Of a stretch of 64,000 bases of DNA, positions 49,116 through 58,827 are shown piece after piece. Position numbers and translations under genes: made by a program. Position 1 is the stretch's first letter; every line of letters starts with the position of its first letter. Below the pieces are notes generated by a model. The model had not been told where the DNA came from, searched no databases, and saw only the letters and a program-made list of their open reading frames with translations. The DNA comes from Legionella rubrilucens (GTDB lineage Bacteria > Pseudomonadota > Gammaproteobacteria > Legionellales > Legionellaceae). Location of the stretch: positions 795,479 through 859,478 of the forward strand of contig NZ_LNYT01000020.1 in NCBI RefSeq assembly GCF_001468125.1. Direction: 5' to 3'.

Positions 49116-50270
49116 ATGGATTTTCAATTGACAGACGAACATGTGGCTTTTCGTAACATGGCGGCTGAGTTTGCCCGCAACAGGTTAGCGCCCAATGCCG
49201 CCGCCTGGGATGAGCAGGACTATTTTCCGGTTGCAATCCTGCGTGAAGCGGCTGCACTGGGTATGGCCGGGATGGTTGCTGCCGAAGACATTGGCGGGGC
49301 AGGTTTAAACCGCCTGGATGCCGCCCTGATTTTTGAGCAGCTTGCCATGGGCTGTGTCACCACCAGTGCTTTTCTCTCCATCCATAACATGGTCACTACC
49401 GCCATAGACCGGTATGCGGCCGAACCGTTACGAAGCACCTGGGGTAAACGCCTGGCCGCCATGGACGTGGTGGCCAGTTACTGCCTGACGGAACCTGAAT
49501 CGGGTTCCGATGCGGCGTCTTTAAAAACCCGTGCGGTTAAAGACGGCGATCATTACATTCTCAATGGCGCCAAGGCCTTTATTTCAGGCGGCAGCGTCAG
49601 CGACATTTACCTGTGCATGGTCAGAACCGGCGACTCAAGTCATCATGGTATTTCCTGCTTTTTGGTTGAAAAAGACACGCCTGGTTTAAGTTTTGGTAAG
49701 CTCGAAAAGAAAATGGGATGGCGAAGCCAGCCTACCTGCATGGTTTATTTTGAAAATTGCCGTGTTCCTGCCAGTCATCTCGTGGGTGAGGAAGGCATGG
49801 GATTTAAAATTGCGCTTAATGCCCTAAACGGCGGCCGGGTCAACATTGCCGCCTGCTCGCTGGGCGGGGCGGCTGCCTGTCTGCGGCAGACACGCAATTA
49901 CATGAATGAGCGCCGGCAATTCGATAAAAAGCTGACGCAATTTCAGGCGCTGCGTTTTTATTTTGCCGACATGCTGACTGACTTTGAAGCGGCAAGGTTA
50001 ATGGTGTATCGCGCCGCAGATGCACTGGATAAAAAAGAGGAACACGCACCCATGTACTGTGCCATGGCAAAACGCATGGCGACGGACGCGGCCTTCCATA
50101 TCAGCGACAAGGCCATGCAGATTCATGGCGGTTATGGTTATCTGCACGACTACCAGATTGAACGCATCTTTAGGGATTTACGTGTTCACCAAATCCTCGA
50201 AGGCACCAATGAAATCATGCGGGAAATCATCGCCAAGTCCACTCTGGACGAGGACTATTCAATCGAATAA
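49116..50270 (+). CDS. Isobutyryl-CoA-type acyl-CoA dehydrogenase
   Basis: 384 aa acyl-CoA dehydrogenase: N-terminal helical domain with DEHVAFRNMAAEFA, ASYCLTEPESGSDAASLKT (the FAD and acyl-CoA contact region), beta domain GAKAFISGGSVSDIYL, and C-terminal catalytic Glu in QILEGTNEIMR. Its two neighbours are an enoyl-CoA hydratase and a 3-hydroxyisobutyryl-CoA hydrolase, so its likely job is oxidising isobutyryl-CoA to methacrylyl-CoA in valine breakdown. First gene of the operon; ends 11 bases before the hydratase. Confidence 0.9.
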   Translation: MDFQLTDEHVAFRNMAAEFARNRLAPNAAAWDEQDYFPVAILREAAALGMAGMVAAEDIGGAGLNRLDAALIFEQLAMGCVTTSAFLSIHNMVTTAIDRYAAEPLRSTWGKRLAAMDVVASYCLTEPESGSDAASLKTRAVKDGDHYILNGAKAFISGGSVSDIYLCMVRTGDSSHHGISCFLVEKDTPGLSFGKLEKKMGWRSQPTCMVYFENCRVPASHLVGEEGMGFKIALNALNGGRVNIAACSLGGAAACLRQTRNYMNERRQFDKKLTQFQALRFYFADMLTDFEAARLMVYRAADALDKKEEHAPMYCAMAKRMATDAAFHISDKAMQIHGGYGYLHDYQIERIFRDLRVHQILEGTNEIMREIIAKSTLDEDYSIE

Positions 50271-50281
50271 CAGGAGTTATC

Positions 50282-51058
50282 ATGAATGTAATTGAACAAT
50301 CATTAGACAGCGACGGTATTCTTACCCTGACGCTTAACCGCCCGGAAAAGCTCAACGCGCTGAGCCAGGACGTGTTATTCCTGTTGTCTGACTTAGTGGC
50401 TCATGCCAAAAACAATCCGAACGTAAAAGCACTGCTGATTACCGGCAACGGCAAGGCTTTCTGTGCGGGGGCTGACATTTCGCGACTGGCTGAATGCCAG
50501 GCTGAAAGCGGTTATCAATTCGCCTGTGATGGTCAAGCTGTATTCAGGCAATTGGAAACCCTGGGCAAACCCTCGCTTGCTGCTGTCAATGGCTTTGCCT
50601 TTGGCGGCGGGTGTGAACTCGCCATTTCAGCCACTCTGCGCATTGCGTCGCCAGCGGCCAGGTTCGGCCAGCCGGAAGTGAAGCTGGGTGTTATCCCTGG
50701 TTATGGCGGTACTCAGCGGCTGGCTCGCTTAATCGGGAAGGGTCGTGCCCTCGATTTATGTCTGACCGGCCGTTTTATCGATGCCGAGACGGCGTTGCAA
50801 TGGGGGCTTGTCAGTGCGGTCACAGAGCCTCACCAGTTGTTGGAAGAAGGCCGGCAAATCCTGAAGGGGATACTCGGCATGGCCCCTCTGGCCATCCGCA
50901 GCGTCATGGAGGTGATTGATCACGGCTACGATTTACCGCTCAGCGAAGCGCTGCATCTTGAGGCGGTGCATTTTTCTAAAGTGTGTGCCAGCGAGGATAA
51001 AAATGAAGGGGTTAATGCCTTTTTGAACAAACGCCAACCCGAATTCAAAGGGGAATAA
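50282..51058 (+). CDS. Enoyl-CoA hydratase/isomerase
   Basis: 258 aa crotonase fold with N-terminal LTLTLNRPEKLNAL, oxyanion-hole turn KAFCAGADISRL, second turn NGFAFGGGCELAI and the catalytic Glu region RFGQPEVKLGVIPGYGGTQRL. In context it should hydrate methacrylyl-CoA to 3-hydroxyisobutyryl-CoA. CAGGAG precedes the ATG; the next gene starts one base after the stop. Confidence 0.92.
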   Translation: MNVIEQSLDSDGILTLTLNRPEKLNALSQDVLFLLSDLVAHAKNNPNVKALLITGNGKAFCAGADISRLAECQAESGYQFACDGQAVFRQLETLGKPSLAAVNGFAFGGGCELAISATLRIASPAARFGQPEVKLGVIPGYGGTQRLARLIGKGRALDLCLTGRFIDAETALQWGLVSAVTEPHQLLEEGRQILKGILGMAPLAIRSVMEVIDHGYDLPLSEALHLEAVHFSKVCASEDKNEGVNAFLNKRQPEFKGE

Positions 51059-51059
51059 C

Positions 51060-52115
51060 ATGACAGTGGATATCCTGTTTTCAAGGCAGCGTCACTTAGG
51101 GCTTATTACCTTAAACCGTCCGGAAGCGTTGAATGCCCTGACCTTGGCCATGATTAAAGCCATGCAGCACCAGTTGCTGCAATGGCAGAAGGATACATCC
51201 ATTCATGCCATTGTCATTCAGGCAGCGCCTGGAAAAGCCTTTTGTGCCGGCGGCGATGTGCGTTGGCTGTATGAAGCAGGTAAAAGAAAAGATCCGGAGC
51301 AAATGCAGTTTTTCTGGCATGAGTACCGCTTAAATCATTTCATTCATCATCTGAACAAACCCTGCATTGCCCTGATGGACGGCATAACCATGGGTGGGGG
51401 AGTCGGGGTGTCCCTGCATGGCTCCCACCCGGTAGCCAGTGAACGGTTTGTCTTTGCCATGCCTGAAACCGGCATTGGCTTTTTTCCTGATATCGGAGCC
51501 AGTTATCTGCTTGCGCGCTGCCCTGGCCAATTGGGTATTTACCTTGGATTAACCGGCAACCGCCTGAATGCGGAGGAGGCATTGACCATGCAGCTGGTTA
51601 AACAGCAGGTGACCAGCGAGCAGTTTCCGGCTTTATTAAATGCCCTGGTGGAAGCGGATTTGTCAAAGGATGCTTACCGGGGCGTTGACGATTGCCTCAG
51701 CCGGTTTGCCGCGCGCAGGAGCAATGCCGAGATTGAAAACCATTTGGCGGAAATTGATCACTGTTTTCGTTACCCTCATGTTGAGGCCATCCTGGATTCG
51801 TTGCGTGAAGTCGACAGTGAGTGGACAAAAAACCTCGCGTCCAGGTTACTTGAGAAGGCGCCTTTAAGTTTAAAAATTACCTTGGAGCAAATCCACAAGG
51901 CAAAAAGCCTGTCGATGGCGGAGTGCATTAAAATGGATTATTGCCTGGTCAGTCACTTCATGAAAGATCATGATTTTTACGAAGGGGTGCGGGCGTTATT
52001 GGTGGATAAGGACAAAGCGCCCAAGTGGCAGCCGGATTGCCTCGAGCGTGTGACTTCGGCCAGAGTGGCTGATTATTTTGAATGCGAGAACGCCCTCGAA
52101 CTGATTAATGAATAA
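51060..52115 (+). CDS. 3-hydroxyisobutyryl-CoA hydrolase
   Basis: 351 aa, longer than hydratases by a C-terminal domain, as in HIBCH enzymes. Crotonase part has GKAFCAGGDVRWLYEA and MDGITMGGGVGVSLHGS, with PETGIGFFPDIGASYLL, the HIBCH form of the active-site region. It frees 3-hydroxyisobutyrate and CoA, completing the third step of valine degradation. Last gene of the operon. The later enzymes (mmsB, mmsA) are not in the window. Confidence 0.92.
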   Translation: MTVDILFSRQRHLGLITLNRPEALNALTLAMIKAMQHQLLQWQKDTSIHAIVIQAAPGKAFCAGGDVRWLYEAGKRKDPEQMQFFWHEYRLNHFIHHLNKPCIALMDGITMGGGVGVSLHGSHPVASERFVFAMPETGIGFFPDIGASYLLARCPGQLGIYLGLTGNRLNAEEALTMQLVKQQVTSEQFPALLNALVEADLSKDAYRGVDDCLSRFAARRSNAEIENHLAEIDHCFRYPHVEAILDSLREVDSEWTKNLASRLLEKAPLSLKITLEQIHKAKSLSMAECIKMDYCLVSHFMKDHDFYEGVRALLVDKDKAPKWQPDCLERVTSARVADYFECENALELINE

Positions 52116-52117
52116 GG

Positions 52118-53965
52118 TCAGGTAGGGCCTGATTCAGGCAATTCCGGATTCACCGGCTCATCCAGGGAGTTTAGCTTCGTTTCCTCCTGTTCAAGATTGG
52201 ATGACATTCCTCTGGCAAAAAAAGCCCCGTGGGTTTCAGCCAGACTTGGGGAAAGCAACGATTTTAACCAGCGAAGCATACGGCTGAAGGGATCGTTATC
52301 ACGGTGGGTGGCCAGCATGCCCTGTGCCGTCTTGACCTCTTGACAGAGCTGATTAAGTGTAGCAGCCGGTGCCTGGGGCGTAAGGAGTATGTTTATCATC
52401 CTGTTCACCACCTTGCTTTTCTGGACATACAACCCATCGAGAGGAGCCATGTTTTCTTCCTGGCCGATTTCGTCTGGTCTGTTTTCCAGTTCAAGGTGTT
52501 GTTTATAATCACAGAGGATTTGAATCGCCTTCATCAGCTTTTCTGTTTGCTGAATAATGGACGCCTGTTGTTTTTCAGAAGTGACCTTTTGAAGGGCGTC
52601 TCTCGCCTGGTACAGGACAACCAACATCAACATTTTTTCCTGCAGCGAAAACGGATTGCCCAAACAGGATTGTTCCAGGTCATCCAGTTTGGATAAATAC
52701 ATGAGGAACTGCTTGTGGGCTGCCAAATCCTTGTAGTGCAGGGGGATGGGGTGTGCCGGGAAAGAAAACCAGGGTCGCTCAGGGAATAAGTGCATCTGCA
52801 TGGCTGACACATTCTGCTGCTCCGTATTGCCCTTCAGCTCGTTATTCAAAAAACCAAGCTTCTCGGCATGCTCGTAGAGTTTTTTCTGCAGTAAACCCTC
52901 AGGCGACAGATAGAGTTGATGAATTTCAAATAAATAGCGTTGGTTTTCATCCGTTTCGGTAAACTCATCGATTAAAATGTGTGCGGCAAGCTCAGGGGCA
53001 GCAAAGGCTAAGGCACAGCCAACGTAATGCCTGACTTTGTCAAAGTTGGAGGGTTTGTCAAGGGTTACAGCCTGACTGCCAATGATGGCATGATCACGTG
53101 ATTCGCCCTCGGCCACGGATTCGAAAAAAGGGGCTTCTTCAATGACAACGGTTTGAGACGTTGTCTGCTCGCGCGCGGTATCCGGACGATTATAACAGAC
53201 CAAATCCAGCATGCCGCCTTTGGCGTAATGGGGGCGCTTTTTATCCGCCACATTCAACACGTTATCGGTATGGGTTTTATAAGTCGATTCGCGAGACTCT
53301 CGATGATTGCCCAGGGGGGCCATGACCAGGCTTTGCATGGCCGGAAGGCGTCGGCCTTCCTGCCAACTGTTCGTTGAAGTGTTATTGTCCTGCAATTGAT
53401 TGCGGGTATTGGCATCAAAACCGGAGATCACCGTATCAGGCAGTTTTCGATACAGTTCCTCGTAGCTTGCCGCCTGCACGCGTTGTGCCTGATGAATGTT
53501 GGCCCAATCCAGCGCCCGCGTTTCTTCTTTGGCTGAATCAAGATGGGCACTGGTTAAATCCAGGATGAATTGTTCATCATTTTTTTCCACAATCAAATGA
53601 GAGAAAACACCGCCCTTATTGTAGGCCGAGCCTGAAATCCGTGCGCCTCGGCGAATACGAACCTGATCATCCGCATTCTTTTTAATGGCAACGTCTCGTG
53701 CGTGGATGGCGAGAATCATGATGCCTGTGCGTTTATGAAGCTGGGTTTTCCCTTTGGTGTGCGTAGGCATCTTATGAATGGGGGTGATGGTTAGGTTGTC
53801 TGGCAGATTCGCCTGAAGTTCCTGCAGTGTCTTTTGAAAGTGGGCTTCCTGGCAAAAAAGGAAAGTAATGTCTGTATTTTGAGCGGCAGCCTGAATGTTT
53901 TGTGCGGCGGCTTCGCCGGGACTGCCATTGCCGCAATTGGCGGTCAGCGCTTTAAAAGTTAACAT
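52118..53965 (-). CDS. EEP-fold phosphatase/nuclease-like protein with inositol 5-phosphatase motifs, effector candidate
   Basis: 615 aa, AAGGA six bases before the ATG, no signal peptide. The N-terminal 300 residues have the full endonuclease/exonuclease/phosphatase layout in order: TANCGN (Asn10), FCQE (Glu40), NKGGV (117-121), SAHLD (His141), GFDAN (Asp184, Asn186), STYK (227-230), GGMLDLV (Asp254) and SRDHAII (Asp291, His292). NKGGV, the HL turn, TYK and the final D-H match the inositol-polyphosphate 5-phosphatase version best, though DNases and sphingomyelinases share the fold. Residues 300-600 are a helical domain of unknown type. The tail LEQEETKLNSLDEPVNPELP is acidic like a Dot/Icm E-block. 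Likely action, if secreted: host phosphoinositides or nucleic acid. Stands alone. Confidence 0.75.
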   Translation of the reverse strand: MLTFKALTANCGNGSPGEAAAQNIQAAAQNTDITFLFCQEAHFQKTLQELQANLPDNLTITPIHKMPTHTKGKTQLHKRTGIMILAIHARDVAIKKNADDQVRIRRGARISGSAYNKGGVFSHLIVEKNDEQFILDLTSAHLDSAKEETRALDWANIHQAQRVQAASYEELYRKLPDTVISGFDANTRNQLQDNNTSTNSWQEGRRLPAMQSLVMAPLGNHRESRESTYKTHTDNVLNVADKKRPHYAKGGMLDLVCYNRPDTAREQTTSQTVVIEEAPFFESVAEGESRDHAIIGSQAVTLDKPSNFDKVRHYVGCALAFAAPELAAHILIDEFTETDENQRYLFEIHQLYLSPEGLLQKKLYEHAEKLGFLNNELKGNTEQQNVSAMQMHLFPERPWFSFPAHPIPLHYKDLAAHKQFLMYLSKLDDLEQSCLGNPFSLQEKMLMLVVLYQARDALQKVTSEKQQASIIQQTEKLMKAIQILCDYKQHLELENRPDEIGQEENMAPLDGLYVQKSKVVNRMINILLTPQAPAATLNQLCQEVKTAQGMLATHRDNDPFSRMLRWLKSLLSPSLAETHGAFFARGMSSNLEQEETKLNSLDEPVNPELPESGPT

Positions 53966-54141
53966 GCACTTTCCTTAAGGGATTAAATACGTCACGCCTG
54001 GCTATTTTATACTAGATGACTATTAATTGTACATATGCTTAGTATAAATCCAAAAGAAAACTTCGCCAGAGAGGGGATAAAATTGTTTGTTCGTGGAATT
54101 TCACTTAAAATTCGCAGCATGAATCCATCGCAGGCGAGATT

Positions 54142-55722
54142 ATGACCGATTTTTATCTGGACTTTCGAAAACGAAGGACCTTTGCCATTATTTCCCACCC
54201 CGATGCGGGTAAAACCACAGTCACGGAAAAGTTGCTCCTGTTCGGGGGTGCCATTCAGCTTGCGGGAACGGTAAAAGGCCGCAAAGCTGACCGACATGCC
54301 ACCTCTGACTGGATGGAAATGGAAAAAGAACGTGGAATTTCCATTACTACCTCCGTGATGCAGTTTGTACACAATGATCATGTGATGAATTTGCTGGATA
54401 CCCCGGGTCACGAAGACTTCTCAGAAGACACCTACCGCACCTTGACCGCTGTGGATTCGGCGCTGATGGTTATCGATGTGGCCAAAGGGGTGGAAGAAAG
54501 AACAGTGAAACTGATGGAGGTGTGCCGTTTGCGCGATACCCCCATCATGACGTTCATTAACAAACTTGACCGTGAAGGCCGCGAACCCATTTCATTGCTG
54601 GATGAAGTCGAAACCGTCCTGGGTATTCAATGTGCGCCGGTAACCTGGCCTGTCGGAATGGGTAAGCGTTTTAAAGGCATTTATCATCTTTACCAGGACA
54701 CCGTGTATATTTATCAACCGGGTAAAAACACCGAGAAGCAGCAGGCCCTGGCTATTAAGGGATTGGATAATCCTCAATTGGATGAGCTTTTGGGTGACAG
54801 CGCGCAGGAACTTCGCGATGAAATCGAATTGGTAAAGGGCGCATCGCATGCCTTTAGCCTTGACGATTACCTTTCCGGTAAAATGACGCCGGTTTATTTT
54901 GGGTCCGCAATCAATAATTTCGGCATTAAAGAACTGTTGGATGATTTTGCCCAATACGCACCCGGTCCCATGCCGCGGCAGGCCATGGAAAGAATGGTAA
55001 AGCCAGAGGAAGACAATTTCAGCGGCTTTGTTTTTAAAATCCAGGCGAATATGGATCCGAAACACCGTGACCGTATTGCCTTTTTGCGCATCTGTTCGGG
55101 TACCTTTAAAAGGGGCATGAAGCTTAGCCATCTGCGTCTCGAGAAAGAAGTGCAGATTGCCAATGCCTTGACGTTTATGGCAGGCGATCGCTCGCATGCG
55201 GAAATAGCCATGGCGGGGGATATTATCGGTCTGCATAATCATGGCACCATCCGTATTGGCGATACCTTTACGCAGGGTGAAACCCTCAAATTCACCGGTA
55301 TCCCCAATTTTGCGCCGGAACTCTTTCGTCTGGTGCGATTAAAGGATCCTTTAAAGAGCAAGGCCCTGATTAAGGGGTTGATTGAATTATCAGAGGAAGG
55401 GGCAACACAGGTTTTCAGGCCTCTGAACAGCAATCAACTGATTTTGGGGGCCGTAGGGACTCTGCAGTTTGATGTGGTGGCCCATCGCTTGAAACATGAA
55501 TATAAAGTGGATTGCGTTTATGAATCGGTCAATGTCTCTTGTGCCCGCTGGGTTTATGCCGACGATGAAAAAGCCATGAATGAATTTAAAATCAAGGCCC
55601 ATGATTATCTGGCATTGGATGGCAGCGATACGCTCATGTACTTAGCCCCAACGCGGGTCAATCTGACGATGGCAGAAGAACGCTATCCAAAAATCGTATT
55701 TTCTGCCACGCGCGAACATTGA
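54142..55722 (+). CDS. prfC: Peptide chain release factor 3
   Basis: 526 aa translational GTPase that recycles RF1 and RF2. G1 [16 protein letters not shown]2/switch I region [21 protein letters not shown]3 [16 protein letters not shown]4 [10 protein letters not shown]. The elongation-factor type domain 2 ([18 protein letters not shown]) and RF3-specific C-terminus ([18 protein letters not shown]) follow. Monocistronic. Confidence 0.96.
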   Translation: MTDFYLDFRKRRTFAIISHPDAGKTTVTEKLLLFGGAIQLAGTVKGRKADRHATSDWMEMEKERGISITTSVMQFVHNDHVMNLLDTPGHEDFSEDTYRTLTAVDSALMVIDVAKGVEERTVKLMEVCRLRDTPIMTFINKLDREGREPISLLDEVETVLGIQCAPVTWPVGMGKRFKGIYHLYQDTVYIYQPGKNTEKQQALAIKGLDNPQLDELLGDSAQELRDEIELVKGASHAFSLDDYLSGKMTPVYFGSAINNFGIKELLDDFAQYAPGPMPRQAMERMVKPEEDNFSGFVFKIQANMDPKHRDRIAFLRICSGTFKRGMKLSHLRLEKEVQIANALTFMAGDRSHAEIAMAGDIIGLHNHGTIRIGDTFTQGETLKFTGIPNFAPELFRLVRLKDPLKSKALIKGLIELSEEGATQVFRPLNSNQLILGAVGTLQFDVVAHRLKHEYKVDCVYESVNVSCARWVYADDEKAMNEFKIKAHDYLALDGSDTLMYLAPTRVNLTMAEERYPKIVFSATREH

Positions 55723-55727
55723 TTGGT

Positions 55728-55748
55728 TTCCCCCTCATCGAGGGGGAA
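55728..55748. terminator. Hairpin between convergent prfC and a secreted-protein gene
   Basis: TTCCCCCT (55728-55735) and AGGGGGAA (55741-55748), loop CATCG, six bases after the prfC stop. Strong 8-bp GC stem but short T runs, so a shared terminator is likely rather than sure. Confidence 0.6.
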
Positions 55749-55754
55749 CAACGC

Positions 55755-56138
55755 TTAGGTGGAGCAGGTTGCCTTCACGGTGTGAGGACCGTAATTGGTT
55801 AATTCCACCTGGGCGCCTGAGTCAGCACTGATTTCAATGTGATCGCGGTTGTGGATGGTGATGACGGTTTGTTGCCCTTTGCTGAGGGGCATGCCATTGA
55901 TTTTACCGGATTTGCTTAATGCCTTGACCAGAATATTATTACTGGGGTCTTCACTGTGCATGACGCAGGTGGCTGTGATAGTCCAGAAAAAATAATTGGA
56001 AAACACTTGCGGGCTGTTGGGGGGAAGATCATATTCCACAGTGATTCCGGGGGCAAACTCATGATGAGTTGCGGCCAGTCCGGAACCACTGAAGAGGGCG
56101 CAAGCGGCCAATAAAGTACACGCTGTTTTTTTAAGCAT
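55755..56138 (-). CDS. Small secreted protein of unknown function (127 aa)
   Basis: Signal peptide MLKKTACTLLAACALFSGSGLA, then a mature part of about 105 residues that looks all-beta (FFWTITATCVMHSEDPSNNIL, HIEISADSGAQVELTNYG), with two Cys (ATC near residue 58 and ATCST at the end) fit for one disulphide. Ribosome site GGAGC lies upstream. Likely periplasmic. Family not recognised, though such short all-beta exported proteins recur in Legionella. Converges with prfC. Confidence 0.72.
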   Translation of the reverse strand: MLKKTACTLLAACALFSGSGLAATHHEFAPGITVEYDLPPNSPQVFSNYFFWTITATCVMHSEDPSNNILVKALSKSGKINGMPLSKGQQTVITIHNRDHIEISADSGAQVELTNYGPHTVKATCST

Positions 56139-56300
56139 TGTTGCTCCTTGGTGTCAATTCAGGGAGCTAAGATAACTTTATTTTTATTGTCTGGCAAATA
56201 AAGCGTCATACCGGGTGTTAGACGGGCATCTGTGAGCACTCAGAGAAAGCCCTATGACTCACTTAACGCATGGCGCAGGCCCGCCCTTACCGCAACGTGA

Positions 56301-57056
56301 TTAGGAAAAAGCGACTATTGAAGAGTCCATTTCGTCCTCGGCCAATTCCATCTCCACGCATCGCCTGCGATAGTTGCTAATACTGAGCTGTCGCTGTGCC
56401 CGGCCTTCCTCAAAAAAATTCTGCCGCTTTCTTTCCTGACGTTCCGTCTTAAAGTAATCACTGAAGGGAAGACGGGTGGATAAATAGTGCAAATAAAATT
56501 TCGAAAATGAAGAGGATTCCTCTCCGGCAGTATTCTCTTCTTGGGCGTGAGGAAGGGTTGATCGAACCTGAGCAACAGGTAACCAACTAGAGCCAACAAT
56601 AGAAAATAATTGGCCATTTTGAGTGGGTGAAGTCAAACTGCCCTGATAATAATGAATGCGATTTTCCTGAATAGCAGGCAAATTATTCTGAATCAGCTTG
56701 GCCATGGCATCATTTTTTTCCTTGCTGCCACAACAATACAGGTGAAGGTCCTGGATTTTATAATGAACAAAAAGAAAATCGCTGCTGAAACGCTTAGCGG
56801 CTTCATCCATGGAAATGCTCTCGCTTAAATCGAGATCACTGTGATTATACAGTTCCAGTTCCTCACCGGAGGAGCCATGGGAACAGAGATAGATGGTGGC
56901 CTGGGCAGGGATAGCATCATAATCAATCTCGTCCTGATAGTAGATGACCTGAATGGTATTGCCAAAATGGTTGACGTGCGTGTTTACCCACTGATCCATT
57001 GCAAAGGTTAAGTCTCCGGCATTGTCTCTGGGAAACGGTACATATAAAATAAGCAT
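56301..57056 (-). CDS. Clan CD (caspase/gingipain-like) peptidase-like protein, effector candidate
   Basis: 251 aa from ATG 57056 (a TTG three codons earlier is also open). It has the clan CD order: a hydrophobic strand ending in His-Gly (ATIYLCSHGSSGEELEL, His60) and about 48 residues later a second hydrophobic strand ending in Cys (DLHLYCCGSKE, Cys109, with Cys108 before it). This is the His/Cys dyad arrangement of caspases, gingipains and CHAT-type proteases. The remaining 140 residues are polar and probably helical. The extreme C-terminus has an acidic cluster (EMELAEDEMDSS) before a short hydrophobic end, like Dot/Icm E-block signals. No signal peptide. Stands alone, with weak promoter signals. 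Activity is untested inference. Confidence 0.62.
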   Translation of the reverse strand: MLILYVPFPRDNAGDLTFAMDQWVNTHVNHFGNTIQVIYYQDEIDYDAIPAQATIYLCSHGSSGEELELYNHSDLDLSESISMDEAAKRFSSDFLFVHYKIQDLHLYCCGSKEKNDAMAKLIQNNLPAIQENRIHYYQGSLTSPTQNGQLFSIVGSSWLPVAQVRSTLPHAQEENTAGEESSSFSKFYLHYLSTRLPFSDYFKTERQERKRQNFFEEGRAQRQLSISNYRRRCVEMELAEDEMDSSIVAFS

Positions 57057-57120
57057 ACAACACAACCAATAATAAATTTGGTTTTGAATTGTACAGCATG
57101 TACCTTAACGAAAGCTTAGC

Positions 57121-58518
57121 TTAGTGCATTTCCTCCAGTGCTTTGGCAATCGACTCCGTCATGACTTTGGCATCGCCAAACAACATGTAAGTGTTGTCGC
57201 GGAAGAACAAATCATTATCAACGCCAGCATAGCCTGCCGATAAGCTGCGTTTGACGAACAGCACGGTCCTTGCTTTTTCGACTTCGAGAATGGGCATGCC
57301 ATAGATTGGGGAATTCGGATCGGTTTTGGCGGCCGGATTGGTAATGTCATTCGCGCCAATGACAAAGGCCACGTCGCAGGTTGAAAAATCCCGGTTAATT
57401 TCACTTTGTTCAAACACACGATCGTAGGGAATGTTGGCTTCAGCGAGCAGGACATTCATATGCCCAGGCATGCGTCCGGCCACCGGGTGAATGGCGAAAC
57501 GAACACGGATATCGCTTTTCTCAAGGGCATCCACCAATTCTTTTACTGCATGTTGGGCATGGGCTACTGCCATGCCGTACCCGGGGACAATGATCACGTC
57601 TTTGGCATTGCTGAGTAAAAACGCCGCATCTTCACCATTGGCCTGACGTACGTTCTGGTTTTCATGCCGGCTCACCGCCAGCGCGCTGTCGCCGCCCTGC
57701 AAGCCGCCAAAGATGACGTTGAGAATGGAGCGGTTCATGCCGACGCACATGATGTAACTCAGGATAGCCCCGCTTGCGCCCACCAGTGCTCCAGTGATGA
57801 CCAGCAAGTGGTTGCTTAAAGTAAATCCAATACCGGCTGCTGCCCAACCTGAGTAGGAGTTCAGCATGGAAATCACCACCGGCATGTCTGCACCGCCGAT
57901 GGGAATAATCAGTAACACGCCAATTAAAAAAGACAACAGGGCCATGACGGTGAACGCATGGATGGATTGCGTGGCGATAAACACGCCCAGCAAGGCGACA
58001 ATCACCAGGCCAATGACCGCATTCACAATACCCTGCCCGCCAAATCGAACCGGTTGACCGGACATCAAGCCCTGTAATTTAAGAAAAGCAATGATGGAGC
58101 CGGAAAAGGTAATGGCACCGATAATCAGGCCCAGACTCATTTCCACCAGACTGGTTTTTTCAATGGCACCGGGAGAGCCGATGTGAAACGCCGAAGGCGC
58201 GAGGTAGGCGCAAAAGGCGACCAGCACGGCCGCAAGACCCACCAGCGAATGGAAACCGGCGACCAGTTGCGGAATGGCTGTCATGTTGATTTTCAAGGCG
58301 ATTAGAGTGCCGATGAGTCCGCCGGCAATAATCAGGCTGATAAGCAGCAGGTGATGATTAATCGAAGGCATCATCAGCGTTGATCCCACCGCGATGATCA
58401 TCCCAAAAATACCCAGCATGTTGCCGCGACGTGAACTGGAAGGACTGGCAAGCCCTTTGAGTGCCAGAATGAAGCAAACGGCGGCGACCAGGTAAAAGAA
58501 TGAAATAAGCGTAGTCAT
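57121..58518 (-). CDS. pntB: NAD(P) transhydrogenase beta subunit
   Basis: 465 aa. About eight or nine membrane helices (proton channel domain II), then the NADP-binding domain III from about residue 290 with IIVPGYGMAVAHAQ and HPVAGRMPGHMNVLLAEA. It couples hydride transfer from NADH to NADP with inward proton flow, supplying NADPH. Last of the three-gene pnt operon. Confidence 0.95.
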   Translation of the reverse strand: MTTLISFFYLVAAVCFILALKGLASPSSSRRGNMLGIFGMIIAVGSTLMMPSINHHLLLISLIIAGGLIGTLIALKINMTAIPQLVAGFHSLVGLAAVLVAFCAYLAPSAFHIGSPGAIEKTSLVEMSLGLIIGAITFSGSIIAFLKLQGLMSGQPVRFGGQGIVNAVIGLVIVALLGVFIATQSIHAFTVMALLSFLIGVLLIIPIGGADMPVVISMLNSYSGWAAAGIGFTLSNHLLVITGALVGASGAILSYIMCVGMNRSILNVIFGGLQGGDSALAVSRHENQNVRQANGEDAAFLLSNAKDVIIVPGYGMAVAHAQHAVKELVDALEKSDIRVRFAIHPVAGRMPGHMNVLLAEANIPYDRVFEQSEINRDFSTCDVAFVIGANDITNPAAKTDPNSPIYGMPILEVEKARTVLFVKRSLSAGYAGVDNDLFFRDNTYMLFGDAKVMTESIAKALEEMH

Positions 58519-58530
58519 GGCACGGTCCTC

Positions 58531-58827
58531 TTATTTTTTATACATGCGCAGCATGCGTTGCGTCACGACGAAACCGCCGAAGATATTGATGGCGGTGATA
58601 AAAATGGCTAGACCGCCCAGCACGGTAATGGTTCCCGTCATGCGGATGCCTGCGGCAATCAGCGCCCCGAGGATAATGATGCTCGAAATGGCATTGGTGA
58701 CGGACATCAGAGGCGTATGCAACGCGGGCGTGACTTTCCAGACCACATAATAACCAACAAAACAGGCCAGCACGAAAATGGTTAAAATGGCCACGTAGGC
58801 GTTGCTTAACGAACTGACTTCAGGCAT
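58531..58827 (-). CDS. pntA2: NAD(P) transhydrogenase alpha-2 subunit
   Basis: 98 aa from ATG 58827 (earlier in-frame starts only lie in pntA1). Three membrane helices ([57 protein letters not shown]). This is the membrane part that is fused to alpha in E. coli but separate here and in many proteobacteria. Overlaps pntA1 by 8 bases. Confidence 0.92.
   Translation of the reverse strand: MPEVSSLSNAYVAILTIFVLACFVGYYVVWKVTPALHTPLMSVTNAISSIIILGALIAAGIRMTGTITVLGGLAIFITAINIFGGFVVTQRMLRMYKK

Noticed and set aside
54592..55242. 216-aa minus-strand frame inside prfC
   Set aside because: Antisense shadow of a well-supported GTPase gene.
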